This document shows positions 36,563 through 46,261 of a stretch of 64,000 nucleotides of DNA, piece by piece. The notes below the pieces were generated by a model. It saw only the letters and a list, made by a program, of their open reading frames with translations, was not told the origin of the DNA and made no database searches. The position numbers were made by a program, and so were the translations under genes. Location: NCBI GenBank assembly GCA_016711825.1, contig JADJSG010000003.1:124001-188000 (forward strand), read 5' to 3'. This stretch comes from Bacteroidota bacterium. Lineage in GTDB: Bacteria; Bacteroidota; Bacteroidia; Chitinophagales; Chitinophagaceae. Each line of letters opens with the position of its first letter. Position 1 is the stretch's first letter.

Positions 36563-37207
36563 ATGCTTAGAATTCATTCTTTTACTTTCAATCCTTTCCA
36601 AGAAAATACCTATCTGATAATAGATGAAAATAACAAAACTATCATCATCGATCCAGGTATGTATAGTCCTGATGAGTTTGATGTTTTTTTTAATTTTATT
36701 GATCAACATAAACTGATTCCTGAATTATTACTCAATACACATACCCATTTAGACCATGTATTTGGCAATGCAGCCGTTTTGAAAAAATTTGACATTCCCT
36801 ATGGTTTTCATCTGGCCGACAAACCTGTGTTTGATGCTGCTTCTTCAGCGGGTGCCATGTATGGAATGTCTTTTGAAAAATCACCAGAGCCTACTTATTA
36901 CTTAAAAGAACACGAAAACGTTCAGCTTGGTAATCATTTATTGAAGATTTTATTGACGCCAGGCCATTCGCCAGGGTCTGTTTGTTTTTATCATGAAGCC
37001 CAACAATTTGTAATCAGTGGTGATGTATTGTTTCAAATGAGTATCGGTCGGTCAGACTTTCCGGGTGGTAACTATGATACCTTGATGCAAAGTATTCATT
37101 CACAACTGATGATGTTGCCAGGTGATACGAAGGTCTATAGTGGACATGGCCCCGAAACAACGATAGGGTTTGAAAAAATGAATAATCCATTTATTACCCA
37201 ACGATAA
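36563..37207 (+). CDS. MBL-fold metallohydrolase, glyoxalase II-like
   Basis: This 214-residue cytosolic hydrolase has a complete metallo-beta-lactamase-fold metal site: NTHTHLDHVFG (residues 58-68), TPGHSPGSVCF (about 135), ISGDVLF (about 152) and VYSGHGPETTIG near the C-terminus. The arrangement and length fit the glyoxalase II-like group that hydrolyses thioesters such as S-lactoylglutathione, though the exact substrate cannot be told. It is divergent from the propeller gene. A TAAATTTG box at 36539-36546, 17 bases before the start, could be its -7 element. Confidence 0.9.
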   Translation: MLRIHSFTFNPFQENTYLIIDENNKTIIIDPGMYSPDEFDVFFNFIDQHKLIPELLLNTHTHLDHVFGNAAVLKKFDIPYGFHLADKPVFDAASSAGAMYGMSFEKSPEPTYYLKEHENVQLGNHLLKILLTPGHSPGSVCFYHEAQQFVISGDVLFQMSIGRSDFPGGNYDTLMQSIHSQLMMLPGDTKVYSGHGPETTIGFEKMNNPFITQR

Positions 37208-37278
37208 TTTGGGTTTGTTTATTCATTCATAAATTTTACATAGGGCATATACAGCAATACTTATAGAGTATTGGCACC

Positions 37279-38109
37279 TCAAAGCAGGCTGATATTCTTT
37301 TCATTCAAAGCAATTAATTTTTGCTTGTAAAGAATGCCAATTGATTTTTTGAAGTTCTTTTTACTCATTTTCAACAAGGATACAATTTCTTCAGGTTTAC
37401 TGTTGTCTGTAAGATGTAGTATGCCTTGATGCTTTTTTAGATAACTTAATATCGTTTCTGCCCCTTCTTCCAGTCGTTTGATACCTTTGGGGTGTAAACT
37501 CACATCGATGGTATTGTCTTCTCTAATACTTTTTATAAAACCTTTCATTTTGGTCCCCACTTTAACTTCCTGAAAGGTTTCATCATGGTATATCAGACCT
37601 TTATATTTTTGATTGATAATGGCATTAAAGCCGAGTGGGGTGGTTTCAAAAATAAGCAAATCAACCTGATCGCCTGGTGAAATATCTAATTGTTCGTTGT
37701 TTACAAATTTATTTATTTTAGAGGAAGCTACTAAACGATTTGTTTGATTGTCTTCGTATAGATATACAACATATCTAAACCCTTCTTGCATTTTGATGCT
37801 TTGTTCGCGATGAGGGACAAAAATATCTTTTTCGAGCCCGCATTCTAAAAAAGCACCTTTGTCTGTTACACTTCTGACCCTCAAACTGGCAAATTCGTTG
37901 ATTTTGATCCAGGGGGTTAAGGTAGTGGCTATCCAGCGTTGATCATAATCTTTGTATAAAAATACTGTAATATCATCACCTATATTGTATTCATCTTTGA
38001 TGTATTTATTTGGCAACAATACATCATTGCCTTCTCCATCCGTTAGGTAAAACCCCACTGAAGTATTTCTATCTATTTTAAGCTTATTGTAATCGCCGAT
38101 CTTGAACAT
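37279..38109 (-). CDS. cvfB: CvfB-family S1-type RNA-binding protein
   Basis: This 276-residue cytosolic protein has several S1-like OB domains: an N-terminal domain (MFKIGDYNKLKIDRNTSVGF), a second at about residues 70-130 (ASLRVRSVTDKGAFLECGLE and KDIFVPHREQ), and a third (about 140-210, VGTKMKGFIKSIREDNTIDVSL). A winged-helix C-terminus follows (ILSYLKKHQGILHLTDNSKPEEI and MSKKNFKKSIGILYKQ). This matches CvfB/YitL, a regulator of RNA decay and virulence genes in Firmicutes, with homologs across Bacteroidota. It converges with the MBL gene; a weak hairpin at 37255-37273 lies between them. Confidence 0.9.
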   Translation of the reverse strand: MFKIGDYNKLKIDRNTSVGFYLTDGEGNDVLLPNKYIKDEYNIGDDITVFLYKDYDQRWIATTLTPWIKINEFASLRVRSVTDKGAFLECGLEKDIFVPHREQSIKMQEGFRYVVYLYEDNQTNRLVASSKINKFVNNEQLDISPGDQVDLLIFETTPLGFNAIINQKYKGLIYHDETFQEVKVGTKMKGFIKSIREDNTIDVSLHPKGIKRLEEGAETILSYLKKHQGILHLTDNSKPEEIVSLLKMSKKNFKKSIGILYKQKLIALNEKNISLL

Positions 38110-38130
38110 ATTCGTTATCTTTTTAGTTGA

Positions 38131-40149
38131 TTATTCTACAATCCATTTTTGCATGCCTTTGACCTGACTATTATTCAATGACACAAAATACAAACCTTTA
38201 GAAATTTGAGGAATATTGAAAATGACCTTGGTTCCGTTGGGGTTAAAAAGTGTCGTGTAAATTATTTTTCCAGAAAGGTCATATACTGTTAATGTTGTTT
38301 GTTCTTTTAATAAATCATTATTAAACAAAACTAATTGGTTGGAAGAAGGATTCTGGATTTTAAACTCAACATCCGTCGTAGTTTGTTGGTCAAGGAGTGA
38401 GTTGGGAAATGTATACGAATAATAGCTCATGCAAGGATAATGATCACTTGTAGAAGCTGCAAAATTTTGAATATATTCAAGAGGCTCAGTAAATATAAAA
38501 AAACTGCTATCTATATATTTGTTGTATAAAATGGGTGTACAAGCTACATTATCAATGATATGATCGGTAGAACCTACATAGGTACTTTGTCCTGGATATT
38601 TAGAAGGCAATGAAATACCTGTAAAACCATTATCAAGAAAATATTTATAAGGTGAATTGATATTGCCCGCTACCATACTCCCTTCCAAATAATCATTGTA
38701 ATCGCCTATAACCATTATTTTTTGACTGGCAAAAAGAGCATTTAAACTATCTGTCATTTTATCAGCACCACATTGTCGTCTGTCATAATCGAATTGGGTA
38801 CCAGCTGCTTTGCCATGTATATTGGCTATGATTAAAGTGTCGCTGCCTCCGTTGGCCAGCAATACTTTTGCTTTCATCATAAAAGGAAATCTACCAGATG
38901 AAAAACAATAATAACCCATTGTGTCGTTGGGATAGGTAGAGGCTAATAAGCCAAAGGTTCCTAATGATTGTATTTTAAGGGTATTGTAAATAAAGGCGAG
39001 TTTTTGGCCAGAAGGGTAGAGGCCGCTTGCAGCATTGGTAGCCCCTGAGCAAAATGGAGAAACGATGTATTGATAATTAGGGCCTAAAGCTGCTGTTACC
39101 CAAGCAAGTTGATTGATATTGACTAGCTCCTGAATACAATAAATATCAGCGTTTAAATCTTTTAAGATGGTGGTGGCATTGCTTTTTGCAAGAGAGGTGT
39201 CGCAATTGCATCCTGATGGATCGCCAAACCATCTCATATTCCAGTTGGCTACTTTCAGGGTGCGGTCATCAGGCATAGAAGTACCCAGCAAATGCAAAGT
39301 TGCTTTTACAGGATTTCCGTTATAAGTACATTGAATCACATCACGGTATACTTTATTTGCAATGGTTGGATATATTTTTACATACACGGTTTGTGGAATA
39401 CCAGATGCGGTATTGTTATAGCTGAGTTGGCTTGAAAAAGATACATTGTCTTTTGATATTTTAAAAGGGCCCGGAGCGTTTAAGGTTAAGGTACCTTGTA
39501 TGCCATTCATGGTAAATTGATATGAATTGCCGGCACTTGCAAAGCCGGCAGCTGCTTGTCCGACATTGATAAATTTTTTATTGAGTGTTAAAGCGTTTTC
39601 AGCGATGTGTACATTGTCAATACGCCAAAGTGCTGCATCCTGTGCTGTAGACGTATATTTGAATGCGACATAGCAAGGCTGGTTTTTAAAGGGGGTTAAG
39701 TTAATGTTTTCTGATAAAGTCCAGGTATCAGAGTTGACAGTTGGCAATGCAACTGTCAAGGCTGTCCAATTGGCAATATTGGGGTTTCCACTACCGATAT
39801 AATTATTCGAAACCAACACCTCGATGGCGTTGCCATTAAATTTTGTTCTACTGAAAAAAAACAAATGAGGAGCTGAATAAGTGTTTAAGTCTAAAGAAGG
39901 GGAAATGAGCCAATCTTCATTTACATGATTCATACCACCACTGTAACCATTCATGTAAACGCCATTATCTGTATATCCTGTAGCGGTACATTTCCAGCTA
40001 TCGGTGCCTGTGACGCTGTATTGTTGCCATAAAACGGGCAAAAAGCCTGAGCATGTACTAAAATCTTCATTCAATTGGGTAATCTGCCCTTTTGAAATCT
40101 GGGAAAAAAAGAGGAATATAGTTAGTAGTACAAAACGCATTTTAAACAT
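38131..40149 (-). CDS. Secreted endonuclease/exonuclease/phosphatase-family protein with T9SS tail
   Basis: This secreted protein of about 672 residues is likely a nuclease or phosphatase. After the signal peptide comes a choice-of-anchor-J-like domain (WKCTATGYTDNGVYMN, HVNEDWLISPSLDLN), then an Ig-like part. The endonuclease/exonuclease/phosphatase domain follows, with NWNMRWFGDP, IYCIQELVN, ANIHGKAAG, VIGDYNDYLEGS and the catalytic SDHYPCMSYY. A T9SS type A sorting domain closes it (LYFVSLNNSQVKGMQKWIVE), which would target it to the PorU2 type pathway. ATG at 40149 (MFKMRF) or 40140 is the start; the earlier codon at 40173 is less likely. It is downstream of no operon partner, 21 bases after cvfB. 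Confidence 0.85.
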   Translation of the reverse strand: MFKMRFVLLTIFLFFSQISKGQITQLNEDFSTCSGFLPVLWQQYSVTGTDSWKCTATGYTDNGVYMNGYSGGMNHVNEDWLISPSLDLNTYSAPHLFFFSRTKFNGNAIEVLVSNNYIGSGNPNIANWTALTVALPTVNSDTWTLSENINLTPFKNQPCYVAFKYTSTAQDAALWRIDNVHIAENALTLNKKFINVGQAAAGFASAGNSYQFTMNGIQGTLTLNAPGPFKISKDNVSFSSQLSYNNTASGIPQTVYVKIYPTIANKVYRDVIQCTYNGNPVKATLHLLGTSMPDDRTLKVANWNMRWFGDPSGCNCDTSLAKSNATTILKDLNADIYCIQELVNINQLAWVTAALGPNYQYIVSPFCSGATNAASGLYPSGQKLAFIYNTLKIQSLGTFGLLASTYPNDTMGYYCFSSGRFPFMMKAKVLLANGGSDTLIIANIHGKAAGTQFDYDRRQCGADKMTDSLNALFASQKIMVIGDYNDYLEGSMVAGNINSPYKYFLDNGFTGISLPSKYPGQSTYVGSTDHIIDNVACTPILYNKYIDSSFFIFTEPLEYIQNFAASTSDHYPCMSYYSYTFPNSLLDQQTTTDVEFKIQNPSSNQLVLFNNDLLKEQTTLTVYDLSGKIIYTTLFNPNGTKVIFNIPQISKGLYFVSLNNSQVKGMQKWIVE

Positions 40150-40417
40150 AGCGCAAAGATAGAAAAAAACCATGCAGCTTCTTTTATTATTTATCTTTCA
40201 AATGATAGTATTGTGCTAATTAAAGTATGTCTGTAATTTTTACTTTTTATAAGGGTGAATACCGATTGAAATATTGTGGAAGGGTAAAATGTTCTAAATC
40301 CATTTGTTGATTCCTTCTTTCACATAAGTATGAGCTTGAAATTGGTTTCCTATGGCTTGGATGATTGTGAACATGAACACAGAGAAATGTAAAAAAATAA
40401 TGAGTAAAAAAGATGGA

Positions 40418-41260
40418 TTAACGCAAGTTGTCAGGGCATCTATAAGTAGGCAAACGGAAAGATAAGCCTAGTTGAAACAACATAAAATGGTCTTTGGTGG
40501 TACTTACACCACGTTGTCGGCCTTTGATGCCAATGGGCGTATCACTCACTTCGGGTGAGCGGTCCTGCAATTGCGAAGCAGGTGATGGGTAAGGAGAGGG
40601 GGTATTATCTACAAAATTTTCTTTACCTACATAAGTAGTACTTACATCATCAAGATAATCGGTTGTCGTATAACGGTTTACAATTTCAAAACTCATGGTT
40701 AAGCCTTTGGAAAGCCACAATTTTATTCCTGCACCAATAGGGAATGAGAAGGCATAATTTTTATATCTTCTGTCTTTATAATCATCTATGTTTTGACCTT
40801 CGGTACCTTGTGGACGTAAGAAATAATTTTTACCATCAAGGGTTGTATATGGGTCATAATAAAACATAGAAGCCCCTAAAGTAACATATGGGGTGAATCG
40901 ATGATCATAATCGCCAATGGTATATTGAAAGAAATTAAAGTCGGCCATGACCCCAAATTCAAAAATATTGGATTTGAAATCAAGGTTGCGTTGTTTTTGG
41001 TAAATATTGTTTGAAAATTTGTCGCTATATCCTACATGTGCGTAATTGCCTCCAATGCGTAAAGCAATATAATGGGTGAAATTATACTTATAAAATACAC
41101 CACCACTATAACGGAAGTATTTAAAACCGATATTTGTATTTAAGTCGCCAAAATAGTTAGCTCCACCCACTGCAGCTCCAAATTCAGATCTTCTATAAAA
41201 TACCTGAGCATCGGCAATAAATGCGATTGAAAACAATAAAATAAAAAAATATTTTTTCAT
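40418..41260 (-). CDS. DUF6089-family outer-membrane beta-barrel protein
   Basis: This 280-residue exported protein has a signal peptide (residues 1-19, ADAQ) and an eight-strand OmpA-like barrel: EFGAAVGGANYFGDLNTNIGF, YIALRIGGNYAHVGYSD, FEFGVMADFNFFQY, and a C-terminal strand MLFQLGLSFRLPTYRCP. This is the DUF6089 pattern found throughout Bacteroidota, unknown in function. A loop around residues 200-245 is rich in Pro and Ser. It stands alone with 140-250 base gaps on both sides. Confidence 0.85.
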   Translation of the reverse strand: MKKYFFILLFSIAFIADAQVFYRRSEFGAAVGGANYFGDLNTNIGFKYFRYSGGVFYKYNFTHYIALRIGGNYAHVGYSDKFSNNIYQKQRNLDFKSNIFEFGVMADFNFFQYTIGDYDHRFTPYVTLGASMFYYDPYTTLDGKNYFLRPQGTEGQNIDDYKDRRYKNYAFSFPIGAGIKLWLSKGLTMSFEIVNRYTTTDYLDDVSTTYVGKENFVDNTPSPYPSPASQLQDRSPEVSDTPIGIKGRQRGVSTTKDHFMLFQLGLSFRLPTYRCPDNLR

Positions 41261-41353
41261 TGGTTGTGTAATAACAAACGCAAATTTAAGGTAAAAATTG
41301 TATTGGAAGGATTAAAATAATATTTAAAATACTTCACTCCTTATTACACTTGA

Positions 41354-41686
41354 TTACGAAATTTCAATAATTTCAGCATCTTCAATGTTTGGGTTTGATT
41401 TCTTTTTATCAGTATTTTGCTGTTGAATATACCAGGCAAGTGTAAAAGTTGGAATAAGGTCAGTAAAAGGGATTATTTCTTCAAGAAATGAGAATGCACC
41501 ACCCAATAAACCGCCAATACTTCCAAATGATTTGTAAAAGATATAGGCTGACAAAGGAGCCCATATTAAATCAGACCATTCGCCTAAGGCAGGTAGTAAT
41601 AATGAAGCCATACCGATCAAGTCCATGAGTATGCAAAAAAACAAAGAAGGCTTTTTTGTAAATAATGAAGTTAATATTTTTTCCAT
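41354..41686 (-). CDS. Small membrane protein of unknown function
   Basis: This 110-residue inner-membrane protein has three predicted hydrophobic segments (about residues 15-34, 38-55 and 60-95) and a charged C-terminal tail ending NPNIEDAEIIEIS. Similar proteins recur across Bacteroidota as uncharacterised genes. It begins 18 bases to the left of the 44-bp direct repeat bounding the accessory block. If that block is an insertion, the original layout would have placed this gene next to polA on the same strand. Confidence 0.75.
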   Translation of the reverse strand: MEKILTSLFTKKPSLFFCILMDLIGMASLLLPALGEWSDLIWAPLSAYIFYKSFGSIGGLLGGAFSFLEEIIPFTDLIPTFTLAWYIQQQNTDKKKSNPNIEDAEIIEIS

Positions 41687-41703
41687 ATTGCATTAGATGC
41701 AAT

Positions 41704-41747
41704 TATTATTCCAATATTCAATCAATGCAATTTTGTCAGGTGATGAA
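41704..41747. repeat. 44-bp direct repeat, left copy bounding the accessory block
   Basis: A perfect 44-bp match to 55668-55711 in the same orientation, starting TATTATTCCAATATTC and ending GTCAGGTGATGAA. It lies 18 bases from the start of the small membrane protein gene. The two copies enclose nearly 14 kb (GH9, secreted operon and two-component system), as attachment sites or an insertion-duplication would. No integrase lies between them. On the minus strand both copies read open as SSPDKIALIEYWNN, so they might also be a duplicated gene fragment. Confidence 0.85.
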
Positions 41748-41777
41748 GAAAATAAAAAAAATAATGATGAGTTATTT

Positions 41778-44417
41778 TTATTGTTTTACCACTTTATCGG
41801 AGAAAACCATTTGATTGTTTTCTAAAATATTTAATAAGTACACACCTGAGGCAAGGGTAGAAATATCAAATATATATTTGTTTTCACCAACAGACAATGA
41901 AATTGATTTATCAATTAATAAATTACCTGTAAGGTCACTTAGTTGAATCGATAAATTTTCAGTTTGATTCGCATTCATTTGAATATGTATTTTATTGTTA
42001 GTAGGATTTGGTACTATTTTTATGCTTGTCATCTCTTTCCAAATATAATCTATCACGTGACTATAGGTCACTTGATGATCTAAATCGACTTGTTCAAGTC
42101 TGTAATAATTATGACCAGAAACGGGATGAGAATCTATACATTGATAATTTAAAGCTATTTTGCTATCACCATTGATGGCTTTGCTGTAGATGGTATGAAT
42201 TGTGTTGAACGTAGTTGAATTGATGCTTTTTTGTACATTAAATTGCTTACAATTTTGTTCACTTAGTGTTTTCCAATTTAAGATGATGCTATTCAAATTG
42301 TATTGTGAAGCAGTAAATTCGCTTAACTTTATTGGAAGTAAAATAAGTGGGGTATTCAAACTGACCATGTTTGAAATCAAACGAATATATGCACCTTGTA
42401 CATACAAACCCACTTCATTCATTTTAAAAGATGAGATATAATTTGTGTTATTGAAAAGTCTGAATTTTTTCATGACTGGATCATTACCTCCATTTTGCAA
42501 ATAAAGCGGAAATGTATTGGGTACACCATCACTCACATTTCCATTGACTAAGTCTTTGCATACACCAGTGGGTATAAACATCGGTGGTGGACCTTTATAA
42601 GGCGTTTGATCACCTACCATATCATCATTCGTATCCCAATCCCATATTGAACCTTGTTTAAACCATCCATGATAAACTTCTGGTAATGAATTTTCAGCAC
42701 CTAAACTGTTAGCATTACTTACCCAAGCCCAATTTGTAGGATTTGCTCCATGAATATAATGAGCGAAGTGAGTGGCATACATTTCATATTGAGTATTATT
42801 AGCTGGATTTGTATTATGAAATTTCATTCCTGCATATAAGTTCCCAAAATTACACATGGGTTCATTGCTATTAAATGTATAATCTGCTGGTTGAAGATAG
42901 GCAAAATAGGGATTGTTTGGTATAGGATTTCCACTTCCACCATTGTACAAGTTTGTAAATGAGTACGGGCTACCTAAATTACTATAAACACCTGAACTCG
43001 CTACATTTTTAATATCATTGACTACTGCTGGTGTGGGAATTACGCCAGGGGGCGATTCGGCTACTGGAAGTGAAGTATAATATAAAAGGGCATCTTGCGT
43101 TCTTTGTTCATGTGGAGTCCAAAAATACCATAATATGGGATGTGTATTTGCATAATTGGCATCGAAAAATGTTTTGTAAGTTGTATTTGCAGTAGCAGCA
43201 TATAAATATACAGCTGCTAAAACGCGTTCAGTAATTTGCATATAATATGCCGGCGCTTGCCAGGATGCATCGTAATCTTCATCAATAGCTGTAGCAGTTG
43301 CGCCAGGACCACATGTGCCATTGCCAGGTCCAAATCCTAGATTGTTGTATAATGATGGTGAAGGATTAGTATTGAGCCATGACCAAGCCATCTCTGCTTT
43401 AGATAATAGGTTAGGTGCATATGTATTGATTAATGTATTTGCATAAGCATTGGCATTGGGTATTTTTTTTATAACCAAATTTGCATGTGCCATTGTTTTT
43501 GCAAAACAACGAGTGGCAGATTGCGAAATACCTCCGTACACTCTCACATTGACATCTGAAGAAGGAGGTGAATTGGTATTGACAAAACACTGAACGGATG
43601 TTTTATAATAGACTGCACCTTGATTTGAACCAACAGCTGTTTCTTGCATTTTTAATAACCAGTCAAGTTCCCATTTAATTTCATCAATAATATCTGGTAC
43701 ACCATTTCCACTTTCTGGAATATTATTATTGTCACCAAATACCGCTGGGTTTTGCTCATAGGCAGTTAATAAATATTCTAATGCTCTACTAGCATAAGTT
43801 ACATATTTATTATAATCGCCAGCATCATGCCATCCACCGCTCATATCTTTTTCTAATGCCACATTATTTACATCCCAGGCGGCCCTACAATTTAAATCTT
43901 GATTTGAACCTAAATGACAAGCCATATCAGCATAATCAGAACCGGCAAAAGTGGCTAATTTGGCAATTCCACATCGTTGGTGATAATAAAATCGTTGTGC
44001 TTTAATAAATAAAGTATCATAAACTTGATTATGGATGGTAAATGGATAAGATCTTGTATTATTGGTTGGGTCATATACATAGTAACTCCCTTGTGTAGTA
44101 AATGCTGAAAAATCAAAATGCCAAACTTTGTTTCCACTATGATTATGTGTATTTCCCCCATTCCATAAGGTAGCTAATCCACTAAAAACAACCACATTAC
44201 TGACACTGTTTTTTAATTGTAAAGTTCCTCCCGGTGTGTATGATGCTGCGGGTATTGTATAATCGTACCCAGATTGAGGGCTTCCGATAATACAAATTTT
44301 CTGAGAAAATTCTTTGTACCCAAATTGGTCAATGACCATCATTGCTGAATGATTGCCATCGAGGGCTACCAGTTTTGAAAAAACGCATATTAAAAGTAAT
44401 GTAATTGAATATCTCAT
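41778..44417 (-). CDS. Glycoside hydrolase family 9 protein with T9SS sorting domain
   Basis: This secreted enzyme of about 879 residues probably cleaves beta-1,4-glucans. After a signal peptide (MRYSITLLLICVFSKLVA, ATG 44417) is a cellulase N-terminal Ig-like domain (about 25-130). The GH9 alpha/alpha barrel follows, with SGGWHDAGDYNKYV (about 194-207) holding the catalytic-base aspartates, PESGNGVPDIIDEIKWELDWLL, and HYIHGANPTNWAWVSN. The C-terminal motif that normally holds the His-Arg and catalytic Glu is atypical here (LGAENSLPEVYHGWF), so the activity may be altered or lost. A T9SS type A domain ends it (ASGVYLLNILENNQMVFSDK). It is the last gene in the leftward run, 77 bases past the previous stop. 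Confidence 0.87.
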   Translation of the reverse strand: MRYSITLLLICVFSKLVALDGNHSAMMVIDQFGYKEFSQKICIIGSPQSGYDYTIPAASYTPGGTLQLKNSVSNVVVFSGLATLWNGGNTHNHSGNKVWHFDFSAFTTQGSYYVYDPTNNTRSYPFTIHNQVYDTLFIKAQRFYYHQRCGIAKLATFAGSDYADMACHLGSNQDLNCRAAWDVNNVALEKDMSGGWHDAGDYNKYVTYASRALEYLLTAYEQNPAVFGDNNNIPESGNGVPDIIDEIKWELDWLLKMQETAVGSNQGAVYYKTSVQCFVNTNSPPSSDVNVRVYGGISQSATRCFAKTMAHANLVIKKIPNANAYANTLINTYAPNLLSKAEMAWSWLNTNPSPSLYNNLGFGPGNGTCGPGATATAIDEDYDASWQAPAYYMQITERVLAAVYLYAATANTTYKTFFDANYANTHPILWYFWTPHEQRTQDALLYYTSLPVAESPPGVIPTPAVVNDIKNVASSGVYSNLGSPYSFTNLYNGGSGNPIPNNPYFAYLQPADYTFNSNEPMCNFGNLYAGMKFHNTNPANNTQYEMYATHFAHYIHGANPTNWAWVSNANSLGAENSLPEVYHGWFKQGSIWDWDTNDDMVGDQTPYKGPPPMFIPTGVCKDLVNGNVSDGVPNTFPLYLQNGGNDPVMKKFRLFNNTNYISSFKMNEVGLYVQGAYIRLISNMVSLNTPLILLPIKLSEFTASQYNLNSIILNWKTLSEQNCKQFNVQKSINSTTFNTIHTIYSKAINGDSKIALNYQCIDSHPVSGHNYYRLEQVDLDHQVTYSHVIDYIWKEMTSIKIVPNPTNNKIHIQMNANQTENLSIQLSDLTGNLLIDKSISLSVGENKYIFDISTLASGVYLLNILENNQMVFSDKVVKQ

Positions 44418-44494
44418 TTTTAAATGTAATTTATAATATTTAAGTAAAAAATAATGGAAAGTTTGAAAATGCATTATGAAATTTATCGAAAGAA

Positions 44495-45513
44495 TTATCT
44501 TTTGTATGCATTTTCGTCGGCATATCCATCACTGTTATTATCAATACCCTGTACTTTTATTTTTATCTTTAAGTATCCATTTCCCCCGCCACTGCCAAAT
44601 TGTTTGTAGACAGCCAAAAGTGCATTTATTTCTCTGTTGTCTTGCATTAATTTAACGGCAAAAACCCTACCGTCCATTTTATTTGGGGTAAAAAAGTAAC
44701 CTGAAAATCCAACAGCGTTTTTAACCACATTCAATAATTGAGTATTGGTTTGAATTTTTTCAAATTGCCCAATGGTGAGTTTGGTTTGTGCAATTTCTGT
44801 TTCATTTCGATCTCTCCATTTTCCTACACCACCCCAGCTTCCTTCATTGAGTCCATTAGCGGCTTCGTAGGGAGAATAGAATGAGTATCCAAGTCCATCA
44901 TACTGTGAAAAGAATATCAAATCTATGTTTGAAGAATTATCTGATGCTTCACCCATACCGACCACAGTACCTTGAAGTAAATCAAGGCAGTTACCATAGA
45001 TTGCATTTTTTTGATGTCCACAATTCATGGTGCCATCCTCATTATAATTACTATTTTCAGGTGTTCCATTGTTGTTAGATGGGTAATTGCCGCCTTCATT
45101 GCCATCTGTATAATTTCCTTGTTGTGTATTTTCTTCTGAATTTGATGTTTCGTAATTTTCATTTGGTGGGGAGGTGGTGCTTCATTATTACCTCTTTCAC
45201 CTTGTTCATGGTATTGTTCTTTTTGTCTGGTTTTATTTTTTTTACTTTTAAATATATGAAGTTTAGTAATGGGTTCAAATATCATAATAACTCCTTTTAC
45301 ATTATTGGCTACTGATTTTAAATTGTCAGCAGATTGCTTCATATTTTCAGATGCTTCCAAACTTGATTCACTATACTCTCTTGTTTTGTCATTGATTTTT
45401 TTAGAAGCTTCTACTGTTTTTTGACCAGTTCGTTTAGGATTGCCTTGTGTTTGCGCTTTCGAAATTTGAAAGCTCAATAAAAGAATGGTAATGCTTGCGA
45501 TTATTTTTTTCAT
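44495..45513 (-). CDS. Secreted protein with coiled-coil and Asn-rich linker, interrupted by a frameshift
   Basis: This exported protein of about 340 residues of unknown family appears as two frames. The first (45513 leftward) begins with a signal peptide (ending FQISKAQ), then a helical Lys/Glu/Ser-rich coiled coil (about 25-75) and GNNEAPPPHQ. The second frame continues as an Asn/Gly/Glu-rich linker (NENYETSNSEENTQQGNYTD) and then a compact C-terminal domain (MNCGHQKNAIYGNCLDLLQG, IDLIFFSQYDGLGYSFYSPY, GSWGGVGKWRDRNETEI, IDNNSDGYADENAYKR). One extra base in the G4 run at 45168-45171 (plus-strand) turns PPPHQM into PPPPPNEN and joins them. I do not recognise the domain. Part of the cytolysin operon. 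Confidence 0.72.
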
Positions 45514-45555
45514 GCTTATTCGTTTTTGTTTAATGTGATGTTATAGATAGTTTGT

Positions 45556-46245
45556 TTATTTTGTTTTTGTATGGTCAAAAAATTCTTCACTTAATTCGAA
45601 GTAGCTGTATATTGCAACTACAGTTGCACCATTTTTAAGGTATGGATTGGTGCCATAGGCATCTTTCTTTGTTGACCATTGTTGCAAGGATGCGTCCCAT
45701 TGTAGATCAATTTGGTAAAACTTACCCTGATCATAAATTTCATGAAATTGTAGATAACCACTACCTGGGGCAACTTCATAATCTTTTCCTTTCTTTACAT
45801 AAAATGGGCTATTGATTTTAGCATAGATTGTATGACCGTCTGATAGGCATAAAGCAGCATAATCGCCAACTTTCAAATTTTGATCAGATGGATTCACAAG
45901 AGGACCTTGTGGTTTACAGATATAAACTTGTTTGATTGAATTTACTTCTTCTGGACCGACAAAAGAAAATTGATCATTAGCAAGTTTAGCCATGATCCAA
46001 TGAAAGTTGAAATGAAAATCCTTCATTAAAAGTGAATCTTTAGTTTGGTGATTTATCTTACCAACATATTTTGCGTTTTTGTATTCACTATATGGAATAA
46101 CATAAACAAGATTTTCTGGAATTTTATGACTAGCGGCTTTAGTTATCCGATTTATATTAGTCGTTTTGACTTGTCTAGAAATTTGCGCATTTGTATTTAT
46201 TGCATTGAATAGATAAAGAACGAGAAATGTTAGTTTGATTTTCAT
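45556..46245 (-). CDS. Secreted protein of unknown function in the cytolysin operon
   Basis: This 229-residue exported protein has a signal peptide (residues 1-20, NTNAQ). The mature sequence is strand-rich, with YVIPYSEYKNAKYVGKINH, FHFNFHWIMAKLANDQFSF, DYAALCLSDGHTIYAKINS and KFYQIDLQWDASLQQW. It has no lipobox, transmembrane segment or T9SS domain. I do not recognise a family. It lies in a densely packed run, 16 bases after the Trp-domain gene and 42 bases before the coiled-coil protein, so it belongs to the same transcript as the aegerolysin-like and CDC-like genes. Confidence 0.75.
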   Translation of the reverse strand: MKIKLTFLVLYLFNAINTNAQISRQVKTTNINRITKAASHKIPENLVYVIPYSEYKNAKYVGKINHQTKDSLLMKDFHFNFHWIMAKLANDQFSFVGPEEVNSIKQVYICKPQGPLVNPSDQNLKVGDYAALCLSDGHTIYAKINSPFYVKKGKDYEVAPGSGYLQFHEIYDQGKFYQIDLQWDASLQQWSTKKDAYGTNPYLKNGATVVAIYSYFELSEEFFDHTKTK

Positions 46246-46261
46246 GATATTAATTTGTTTT

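Noticed and set aside
37255..37273. Hairpin between the MBL and cvfB genes as a terminator
   Set aside because: The six-base-pair stem is AT-rich and no T-run follows on either strand.
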